Assembly: GCA_032433765.1 (NCBI GenBank)
Contig: JAVIAB010000073.1
Location: 66,644,205-66,708,204 of the forward strand
DNA: 64,000 nucleotides
From: Megaustenia siamemsis
Lineage: Eukaryota; Mollusca; Gastropoda; Stylommatophora; Ariophantidae
Reading direction: 5' to 3'
The notes below the pieces were generated by a model. That model saw only the letters and a program-made list of their open reading frames with translations. It was not told the DNA's origin and did no database searches. Of the stretch, positions 37,901-49,900 are shown in pieces (position 1 is the stretch's first letter; every line of letters starts with the position of its first letter). Both the position numbers and the translations under genes were made by a program.

Positions 37901-40900
37901 GGGAAGCAAAGAGAAAAAATACTAGACAGCTTAAGAGAATGGCTTGGCAGAAGGTCAACAACAGAAATGATAAATAACTGTCGAGATTGAAAATTGTGGA
38001 GAAACATGATCACCTACGTCAGTAGGCCCGATACTTGATGATGATTATTAATAATATTTATTATTATTATAAATTAACACTTAAAATTGCTATGTATGAT
38101 TTTTTAAAATCAAGTGTGCAGGTTCACCAAAGAAATAAATGGAAGGCATGAAAGTTGTTTAAGAAATCAAATAAAAACAAATACAAGGGATAAAAGTTAA
38201 GACTGTGCAGGGAAAGAGAATTTAAGTCAAAATTTGTTTCATTAACAATAATGTAAAGTGAAGACATGTTTTTTTAAAAAAAAAAGTAGTGTGGCATTTA
38301 TATGTAAGAGTGTATTATTTAGTGTCAGCGGTAAAAGATTATCAGACTACGGTAGCATAACAGTGATACAAAGGAGTATCATTATACTCCTGTACAGGTA
38401 AAAGTTTCTGTCTATTTTAACAATTGTTTTCTACAGGGTGTTTATAAAGTCTCACTACACTTGGTATCTAGGTCAATTTGAAAAAAAATGTTTATGACGT
38501 CATCACAATATGTGCTCCCACTGTCAATTGTGCGATACACACGGGTAGTTGTTCAAAGATTTATAGCAAGATTTCCTGATAAACAACCTCCTCATCGCAT
38601 TACGGTTAGAAATTTGTTGAATAAGTTTATTGCTACTGGAAATGTGGAAGATGCTCCACGATCTGGTAGGCCTGCTGTGAATGATGAAATATGTTTAGAT
38701 ATCCAAGACAGAATCCTTAAAAGTCCAGACAAGTCATTAAGAAAACTGTCGCAACAAGTGAACTTACCATTGAGCACATATTGTGATGACGTCATAAACA
38801 TTTTTTTTCAAATTGACCTAGATACCAAGTGTAGTGAGACTTTATAAACACCCTATATATTACAATCTGTTTTTTTTTTTCAGATACAGCCCCTCCAAAA
38901 AAAATTGTGAAAGAAAAGAGTTCATCTCTAGCAGCGGTAAGTCTTGTTTCTCTTTTCAATAATAGACAGATGATAGATAGTCCCACTATCCCAAAGTTAT
39001 TGGGTCTCCAGCATTGTTTTTTCTGATGTCTTGAGTTTTTTTAATTCATCATTTTCGCAAGTAACCTTGCCACTTACTTATAGTTTTTTATTACAACCTG
39101 AATCATTTATGTTGTTCCATATTTATGATTAATTGAAAGAGATGACATCTATGTTGCTAAATCATGTCATCATATAAACATTTGCAGTATTGAAATTAAA
39201 TAACTTTTGTAATGTGCTTACAAGAGGAAGTAAACAATTGACAGAATGTAGCAAGAACCATGTTGATTGAAGAGTTTCATCTTAGCTGTCCCTCTGCATG
39301 TGAGGGATGAGTTCTAGAGCAGAGATCAGTGTTGCAGGGAACTAGGCAGCGTGTTGCAGTAGTAGCAGTCTTCTTTATTCATTATTGTTGAAGGTGACAT
39401 TACAGCACATAGTTAAACCTATAGGATCAAATGCTTTCAGCAGATGACATAGTGCACATTGATGTTTTCAGTAGCTTGCTGGCTGTGTATGCACCTAGCT
39501 CATCTTTGGTGGTCATCATTCCTATATATTCAATATTTGTATTCCAAATTAATGTGGAGCATCTGTATTGATAGCTGTATCAGTATTCAATATATGAGGT
39601 GTTGTTCATAAAATGTTGGTGCTGAATTTTTTTTTTTTTTATAAACTGAGTAGACCTACTGGCTTCTTGATCTAGTTTCCTTTCAAGTAGTCTTCTTGTA
39701 ATTTAATTTACAAATTCCAGAAGTCCTGTCATTTATGGAAAGTAAAGGTAAAGTACGAGACTTGAATCAGCATCTTAGCATGCGAGTTTTCACTGATATG
39801 CGCTTGGGCCACTTATCCAGAAGTGTTCTGAGACTTCTGGATAGTGTCGCTTCAAGCATCAAAACTTACCATGTGAGGCGGCATTCCTCACCTTCCCAGA
39901 TTACTACCCTGGTATTCATTTCTGCCAGCAGCTGGGTTGACCACAGGGGTATTTTTTTTCCAATCACGAGTACAATTCATACTGCTTCCAATAGGAAGGA
40001 ATCAAACACGGGTTGTCTGAATGTCGGTAGCTCAGTTGGGTAGTTTTCCAAAATATGTTACTGAGGCCCTCATAATTTATGGAATAACTTAAATAAAATA
40101 ACTGAAAATAACTTAATCTTTTTCATTGCATTCATTAAAATCTCCAAAATTTCATTCAATTGATGACCTTTCAGTGTTTTCTTCAGACGTTGGAACAAGA
40201 AGTCACAGTTAGTATACCAGCTGAGTGTGGAGGGTGTGAAAGCAAAGGAAAATGGTTTCCTCAAAAATTAATTTGTTTTGACAGACATGTACTAATGTTC
40301 ATATTTTGTATGTCAGCTCAGAAATGATTACTACAACTCATCCCTTGGCACCAATTTGTTGCATTATATAGTTTCCTGGAAAATATTCTGTTCCACAACT
40401 TTTAACAGAACAATCCTAGTACAGTTGTTTTAGCTTTCAAGATGTTACCACTGCACATGTCCGTCATCACAGTCACTCATCCAATCTTTTTCATTTACCT
40501 GCTTCATTTATAACTGCAACTTTTGGCTTAATAAATTCAAATTTTGTTGTCATGTTGGTTAGACACGATGAAGATACCAATCCCTCTTAGTTGTTTTTTT
40601 TGTAACATGCTAGTACATGAGTTGTGTCAAATCTTACCTGGAACTACATAAGACAGGAGACAACAGGGTTTTCAGAACAGGATTTCAATTGAATGCTTAT
40701 TTTAGTTCTTAGCTTTCTTAAAATATGTTATTTATTTAAAAGTCAGTGGTGTTTTAGGATATTGTCATGGATTGGGTGGTCTTTGGGGTAAGATGGCGGG
40801 CACTGGACAGAAAGTCCCATATTTGAATCCCATTAAGTGGTGGGAATTTTTCACTTTAAATCAATGATTTTCTCATAGCTTCACGCTTCTCTGACCTCTG

Positions 40901-43900
40901 GGTAGTGAGATCTGATGTCTAGCTCTCTCATTGGACAATGATGAAAAACAAGAGGGCCCATGTGAACGTGAGCATGTTAAAGAACCCTTGGTAGTTCAAA
41001 GTAGAAAAGAGCATACCAAGAATGGTTTCTGCATAGGTGAAGATTATTAGGCAAATCTACCCATACTGGTGTTTTGGACCTGCAGACGTCACTACTTTGC
41101 TATAACCTTCTGACACATCCACGTCCGCCTAGCGGGTGAACGCTAGGAAAAAGAAAGCTATTGTTGTAATTACGTCTTTGTTTAAAATTATAGAACTGCA
41201 TTGTTGATTGCTATAACTTAATGGTTCCCACTTCTGTTTCAGTGCAATCTTGCTCCTGCAGCTTTGGTGTATTGTGGTTCACATTCTAATAAAGGTTAGT
41301 TGATATCTCTAACTGTTCAGCATATTTGCTTTCCATTAAGGTTTACTGATAGCTATTTATTTTGTGATCTTTTGTTGTTTGGTGACAATCAGTGTCAATG
41401 AAAGTGACACTGTCATCGCTTTATGTTCAAGTGGGCACAGTGACTTGTATGTGAGTTAGGTTTCATGAAGGAAATGTTGTGCAATGTCAGCTGAATTCTT
41501 CCATCCCTACTTTGTCAGGTCTGGTGACTTAACAATGACAAAGCATTTTGGGTGAGGAAAGTATGCATGGTTAGGGCTTGTTATATGTCTTGCCATACTT
41601 TGTTTTTACTCATCAGAATGGTGCTGAGAATGCATTTTATCATCCAGATGAATTTTTCTGTTTCATCCACTCAGTCTGCTGGACCTAGGTTTGGCAAGTA
41701 TAGACAAGTCCTGATCTAACTGAGATTTTAAATGTCCATTATTTATGTTCAATTATGACTAAGCATTACCAGAACATACTCATTCACAGAGAAGACAAAT
41801 CCCTGATGTAAGAGGTGATGCTGCTCACAATCTGCTATGATTATTATCCTCATTGCAGACAGGCCATTTCCGGCTTTAATAATTACTTGGTCTACCTGCT
41901 CAGAAAATGCAAAACTCTGATCAAAACATACTCCTAGGTTTTACTTTGAGTTGGTCCCCTCCACAACCTATGATTACAGACTTACCATATTGGTGTAGTG
42001 ACATTTGTTCAGAGAAAACCTTGTTACAGCTGCCTTCATTGGTTGGCTAGTGATCCTCCCTCTCTACATAAGCAATCAAGTTCTGTCAGCAGTTTTCCTC
42101 CTTCAGCAGTGTACATTATGTTATGTTACCTTATGTACCAGTGTCACAAAACTGAAGCCATGTTCTTCATGAATTTAACAAGATCTACAGGTAAGCTTCA
42201 GTTGACTTTTTTGATATTTTTCTGGATTATGCTTTGACTTGCATGCAGGTATTTCATACATTTCTTAACTTCATAGTTTACTGTTTTCAGAAAATGTTTG
42301 ATTTAAGATTCTTTAGTAAAAGTTGATGTAGAGCAACATGAATGTAGCATGTAACTGTATGAGGTTGTGTTTGAATGGAAGATAAAATGTGCCAGATATG
42401 AAAGTCTATGGCAGACATAACTACAGTGGTTGCTTCATCCACAGATATGGTACTAAATTACAAAATCAGGAGCAGGATTAGCCATAGGGTGGAGGCAGAG
42501 GCACAGGTCACAAGAGTGTGAGTAGAAGTGTTTTATTTTTGTGAAGGTTTGACAGTTTGAAGGTTTTTCGAGAATTGTGTTTTTTTTTTAACATTTCACA
42601 CTGAGCTGTAAGGTGCTAATTTTGTGAAAGTTTAGTTTTTGTGTGTGCTACATTTGTCACGTGTTAAGCTTCTCATTTTGGTTGACATAGCTTATCTATG
42701 TTATTATATACAAAGCTATTATCTTTGCACTCAGTCAGTCAGTTAGCACTCCTATCTCATGCCTGATCACTCAGAAAAATCTCAGCTTTTACTCATTAAT
42801 TTCAAATAATGCATTCATTCATTCCTTCTAAATACTAGTGAAGCTCTTGCTGAAACAGCTGATCTCTACTGATTTCTCTTTTTTGAAGTTTTCTTCATTT
42901 CCACCTGAGGAGACCTGGTGGTTGAAGTGATAACTCATCATGCTCCAAATGAGTAGAGCCTGGGTTTGAATCCCAGCAGGGTCACAAGTTTTTTCTTTTG
43001 TGGGTGAAATAACAACTCAGACCAGGAACACCTTGTGGTGACTGCACAGGACCAGTGACCTTTATTTCTTGGTCCTTTATGGTTATGCCATAACCTTTAT
43101 TTCTTGGTTCTATATGGTTTATGGTTATGCCATAACCTTTATTTCTTGGTCCTTTATGGTTTATGGTTATGCCATAACCTTTATTTCTTGGTCCTTTATG
43201 GTTTATGGTTATGCCATAACCTTTATTTCTTGGTTCTATATGGTTTATGGTTATGCCATAACCTTTATTTCTTGGTTCTATATGGTTTATGGTTATGCCA
43301 TAACCTTTATTTCTTGGTCCTTTATGGTTTATGGTTATGCCATAACCTTTATTTCTTGGTCCTTTATGGTTTATGGTTATGCCATAACCTTTATTTCTTG
43401 GTTCTATATGGTTTATGGTTATGCCATAACCTTTATTTCTTGGTTCTATATGGTTTATGGTTATGCCATAACCTTTATTTCTTGGTTCTATATGGTTATG
43501 CCATACCCTTTATTTCTTGGTCCTTTATGGTTATGCCATAACCTTTATTTCTTGGTTCTATATGGTTATGCCATAACCTTTATTTCTTGGTCCTTTATGG
43601 TTATGCCATAACCTTTATTTCTTGGTTCTATATGGTTTATGGTTATGCCATAACCTTTATTTCTTGGTTCTATATGGTTTATGGTTATGCCATAACCTTT
43701 ATTTCTTGGTTCTATATGGTTTATGGTTATGCCATAACCTTTATTTCTTGGTTCTATATGGTTTATGGTTATGCCATATCCTTTATTATTATACCTTCAC
43801 CGAAGCAGTGATCTCTGCAATATGTGCCATTTTGGCACGCAATGTTTCTGTTTTTGAGACTGCAGTTCATATTGGCCTACTTTTCTTATATTTTTGGCCA

Positions 43901-46900
43901 GCTTCTCAGCTCCTTCCATTCCCCTTTGTGTTCCAGTTAAGTGCATGTCTTCCCATATTGTCCATTGTTTTATAGTTGATGTCCTATCCACATGTTATCA
44001 TATTCAGACTTTTGGATAAATTCAGTGATCCGCTTACATTAAAAATTACCTTACCTTTTTACCTCTACCTTGATTATATGTTTGGTTATCGTTAATTTTT
44101 TTGTTTTTAGTCAGGTTAGTGAAGACTTGAAGTACTGCAAGTTTACATTTTTTTTAAAAATTGATTTCCAAATGAGAGCATTGATCATATTGAGTCAAGA
44201 CATAATAAATGCCTCCTTGGACTATTTGAATAGAAAAAAATAGGTCTAATTTAAAGTATTGTCAGCAAAAACCCACTTTTTATGGTGTCTAGGTAACACA
44301 TAAACATAATGGATTCATTGTAAGAGAAGTACTTTGACACCTTCAAACCAAAGAGCAACCAATTCTCTCAAATATTCAAAACATCATTTTCTATTCCTCA
44401 TATCATCATTTTTGTTGTAATGACACAACTTGTAACTGTGTTGTTGTATGGCTAATTCATTCTCTCTCTTTCTCACATTTCTGTCTCTAAACACCCTCCC
44501 CCCTTTCCAATATCCATCCAATTTTTCAAAATGCATGTCTTCAATGAAATAAGCACATCGTGAAAATACTTTTGAATAAAACAGAGAGAGTGGATAAATT
44601 ACCAAAAAGAAAAAGATGAAGACAAAAAAATTTTTTTTTTAAATCATGGTTTAAAAATAAATCAGTGAGCAGAAAGTATCATTATTATACAAATAAATAA
44701 AATGATTGATTGAACTGGAAATTATGATTTTTTTTAAAACTTCCAATAGTTCATGTATAGACAGTCCCAACATTTTGTAAAAATGTGTGAAAATGGAATC
44801 TACGATAAATATACAATGTTTAGGCAAATAGCATAGCTATTATAGCATAGCATGTAAAAAATGTTTAGATACCATAGCAACAGTATAACATTGAATCTGT
44901 TCTTACAATGACTCATGGTAACACTATAAAACTATAACACTATATATTAACACCATAAGCATGTGATGTCATTTCAGGCTTCATTCAACCCTTGATGCTG
45001 GGAATATCTCTGCCACTGCAGATAGCACATCTGAGGAAGGGAGAGCTTCGACGTCACAAACAGACACACCCAGAGTCCCAAGAAGGATAGATTATGCTTC
45101 ATCTACTCTTCCCTCTGGCTCTCAAGTGCCCAAGTGGTTAAAACTAAGTATGCAATATTTCAGTATTCATTATTTATGCAATATATTTATTTATTATTAT
45201 TTTATATATTTCATTATCTTGTGTTAAAGGAAGGAAACATTTAGGGGAAAGAAGAATATTGTGGTCAGTTGTTTATGTGGGATCAAATCACTGTAGAGCA
45301 AAGACATTTTAAAAATTCAAGAGTGAAATAAAACCTCTGACTTGGACTTTTGGTGACTGTACGGGGGATGCAGACTTTATTCTCAAACCTTCACATACAT
45401 CAGAAATGGGATTCATGTCATTTTGAGAATCAATGTTTCCTGTGAAGATGTGATTTTTAATAATGGCTTTGGGTTGATTTATTTTTGTTATGATTTTTCT
45501 GGTGTGTAAATTTTAGGATAATGTGGTTAATGAGCCTGCAGAATGAGTACTCTTCTCCATGCCAGTACATTGTGAACACTTGCATTTCATCTGTGATATT
45601 AGACATAAAATCTGCTTCAGTGATCACAGTAACAGACATTGGATTGTGCCAGGATGTTCAGCAAAATCACTCTCATCATTTGGTTACTGATATCAAATGG
45701 AGGACATTTTTCTGAACACATCTGACATGGAAAATACATCCTGTAAGGAGACTATTGAGTTTCTAATAGACAAAACATGAAGATACTGGACATGAATGCA
45801 GTAGACTTGGAAGAGCTTGGTTGGGGCATGTCCAGCTGGAAGCTTTCTGTAAATGCACATCAGAGATACTGAGTCAAAAATTGCTAGTAGTTCTAAGTGA
45901 GCATAGAGAAGACAGTTGCTAGTAGTTCTATGTGAGCATAAAGAAGACAATTGCTAGTAGTTCTAAGTGAGCATAAAGAAGACAGTTGCTAGTAGTTCTA
46001 TGTGCGCATAAAGAAGACAATTGCTAGTAGTTCTAAGTGAACATAAAGAAGACAATTGCTAGTAGTTCTATGTGAGCATAAAGAAGACAATTGCTAGTAG
46101 TTCTAAGTGAGCATAAAGAAGACAGTTTCTAGTAGTTCTATGTGAGCATAAAGAAGACAGTTGCTAGTAGTTTTATGTGAACATAAAGAAGACAATTGCT
46201 AGTAGTTCTAAGTGAGCATAATGAAGACAATTGCTAGTAGTTCTAAGTGAGCATAAAGAAGACAGTTGCTAGTAGTTCTAAGTGAGCATAAAGAAGACAA
46301 TTGCTAGTAGTTCTAAGTGAGCATAAAGAAGACAATTGCTAGTAGTTTTATGTGAGCATAAAGAAGACAGTTGCTAGTAGTTCTAAGTGAGCATAAAGAA
46401 GACAGTTGCTAGTAGTTCTATGTGAGCATAAAGAAGACAATTGCTAGTAGTTCTATGTGAGCATAAAGAAAACAATTGCTAGTAGTTCTAAGTGAACATA
46501 AAGAAGACAATTGCTAGTAGTTCTAAGTGAGCATAAAGAGACAATTGCTAGTAGTTCTAAGTGAGCATAAAGAAGACAATTGCTAGTAGTTCTAAGTGAG
46601 CATAAAGAAGACAGTTGCTAGTAGTTGTAAGTGAGCATAAAGAAGACAATTGCTAGTAGCACTAAGTGAGCATAAAGAAGACAATTGCTAGTAGTTCTAA
46701 GTGAGCATAAAGAAGACAGTTGCTAGTAGTTCTAAGTGAGCATAAAGAAGACAGTTGCTAGTAGTTCTAAGTGAGCATAAAGAAGACAATTGCTAGTAGT
46801 TCTAAGTGAGCATAAAGAAGACAGTTGCTAGTAGTTCTAAGTGAGCATAAAGAAGACAATTGCTAGTAGTTCTAAGTGAGCATAAAGAAGACAGTTGCTA

Positions 46901-49900
46901 GTAGTTCTATGTGCGCATAAAGAAGACAATTGCTAGTAGTTCTAAGTGAACATAAAGAAGACAATTGCTAGTAGTTCTATGTGAGCATAAAGAAGACAAT
47001 TGCTAGTAGTTCTAAGTGAGCATAAAGAAGACAGTTTCTAGTAGTTCTATGTGAGCATAAAGAAGACAGTTGCTAGTAGTTTTATGTGAACATAAAGAAG
47101 ACAATTGCTAGTAGTTCTAAGTGAGCATAATGAAGACAATTGCTAGTAGTTCTAAGTGAGCATAAAGAAGACAGTTGCTAGTAGTTCTAAGTGAGCATAA
47201 AGAAGACAATTGCTAGTAGTTCTAAGTGAGCATAAAGAAGACAATTGCTAGTAGTTTTATGTGAGCATAAAGAAGACAGTTGCTAGTAGTTCTAAGTGAG
47301 CATAAAGAAGACAGTTGCTAGTAGTTCTATGTGAGCATAAAGAAGACAATTGCTAGTAGTTCTATGTGAGCATAAAGAAAACAATTGCTAGTAGTTCTAA
47401 GTGAACATAAAGAAGACAATTGCTAGTAGTTCTATGTGAGCATAAAGAGACAATTGCTAGTAGTTCTAAGTGAGCATAAAGAAGACAATTGCTAGTAGTT
47501 CTAAGTGAGCATAAAGAAGACAGTTGCTAGTAGTTGTAAGTGAGCATAAAGAAGACAATTGCTAGTAGCACTAAGTGAGCATAAAGAAGACAATTGCTAG
47601 TAGTTCTAAGTGAGCATAAAGAAGACAGTTGCTAGTAGTTCTAAGTGAGCATAAAGAAGACAGTTGCTAGTAGTTCTAAGTGAGCATAAAGAAGACAATT
47701 GCTAGTAGTTCTAAGTGAGCATAAAGAAGACAGTTGCTAGTAGTTCTAAGTGAGCATAAAGAAGACAATTGCTAGTAGTTCTAAGTGAGCATAAAGAAGA
47801 CAGTTGCTAGTAGTTCTAAGTGAGCATAAAGAAGACAATTGCTAGTAGTTCTAAGTGAGCATAAAGAAGACAGTTGCTAGTAGTTCTAAGTGAGCATAAA
47901 GAAGACAATTGCTAGTAGTTCTAAGTGAGCATAAAGAAGACAGTTGCTAGTAGTTCTAAGTGAGCATAAAGAAGACAGTTGCTAGTAGTTCTAAGTGAGC
48001 ATAAAGAAGACAATTGCTAGTAGTTCTAAGTGAGCATAAAGAAGACAGTTGCTAGTAGTTCTAAGTGAGCATAAAGAAGACAATTGCTAGTAGTTCTAAG
48101 TGAGCATAAAGAAGACAGTTGCTAGTAGTTCTAAGTGAGCATAAAGAAGACAATTGCTAGTAGCACTAAGTGAGCATAAAGAAGACAATTGCTAGTAGTT
48201 CTAAGTGAGCATAAAGAAGACAGTTGCTAGTAGCACTAAGTGAGCATAAAGAAGACAGTTGCTAGTAGTTCTAAGTGAGCATAAAGAAGACAATTGCTAG
48301 TAGTTCTAAGTGAGCATAAAGAAGACAGTTGCTAGTAGTTCTAAGTGAGCATAAAGAAGACAATTGCTAGTAGTTCTAAGTGAGCATAAAGAAGACAATT
48401 GCTAGTAGTTCTAAGTGAGCATAAAGAAGACAGTTGCTAGTAGTTCTAAGTGAGCATAAAGAAGACAGTTGCTAGTAGTTCTAAGTGAGCATAAAGAAGA
48501 CAATTGCTAGTAGTTCTAAGTGAGCATAAAGAAGACAGTTGCTAGTAGTTCTAAGTGAGCATAAAGAAGACAATTGCTAGTAGTTCTAAGTGAGCATAAA
48601 GAAGACAGTTGCTAGTAGTTCTAAGTGAGCATAAAGAAGACAATTGCTAGTAGCACTAAGTGAGCATAAAGAAGACAATTGCTAGTAGTTCTAAGTGAGC
48701 ATAAAGAAGACAGTTGCTTGTAGTTGTAAGTGAGCATAAAGAAGACAATTGCTAGTAGCACTAAGTGAGCATAAAGAAGACAGTGTTCACCATTAACTAG
48801 AGGGATCTGTGATGAATTTTTAGCTCACAGCACAACTTTAGGGTTCACCTAGCCTCTGGAAATGGATATCAGAGAATTGTTTAGGGAAAGTAGGGCAACC
48901 TGTATTTTGTTTGTTTGCATACATTAACTGTAAATCTCTTATGAAGTCCTGAAAGAATGAATTTTGGCTCATTATCACCTTTTGCTATTTTTTACACCTG
49001 CAGCTGTGTGCTCAGGTGTCCCTGTCCACACAGGCTGATATTCTCCATCTTCAGAGATACTCTCATTTTTTTATCATCGAGAGTTTTTGACATTGAGGTT
49101 AGATTTTTTACTTATCAATTTTTACCATATAGCGGCCTTTTTTTTGCCTACTCTTTTCAATTTCCAATTGTCAAGTGTTCTTCCACATGCATAGAATTCA
49201 ATTGTGACCTGTTTTTCTCCATTATCCAAGAAAGCTAGACACCAAACCTCACAACCCAGAAACCCGGGGAAGGTAAAGTCATGAAGAAATGACAGATATG
49301 ATTTTTGAAAAATTCCCCACCACCTGTGGCAGGAATCAAACCTGAAACCTTCTTGTCCAGAGTGATATCCCTTATCTCTAGACCACCCAACCGCCTTAGT
49401 AACCTAGGATGACACTGAGCCTATAAAGTGTGTCATTGGTAAGTGAAAAAATAGGGCACTAACATTGTATTTGCCTTACATCTCAAGATGTGAAGAGAAC
49501 CATAATAAATACCCACATTGGAGCTATGTCCATTTCTCTCATGAATGAAAGATGATATCATGATGCCATGTGATTATTGATAGGGCTATTTTAGGTGGAA
49601 TTATGATGTGAAACTGATGCTGTGGTTCTTTGTGTGACAGTGAGAATGTTATGATCTGTCAGATGATCCAGCCAGTAGCAAGTCTGAAACCAAACTCTGG
49701 AAAAAGAGAGCTATGAACTTTGAGTCTAGATCTGTGTCTGTGGGAGACAATGGAAAAGGAAATGTCGAGACTGTCTTCATTCTACACAGAATCTGCCAGA
49801 GCAAAGTTCTCTGAATATTTTGGATAAATCAGGAACCAATAATTGATGCAACCAAGAGGAGATGCACACAGTGATAAGGGGAGGATGATGGAGTTGGATA

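Noticed and set aside
43069..43811. Long hydrophobic open frames (YGYAITFISWF repeats) that look like a membrane protein
   Set aside because: They are read-through of the 42-bp array, open in two frames because the unit is a multiple of 3; no start context or splice signals.
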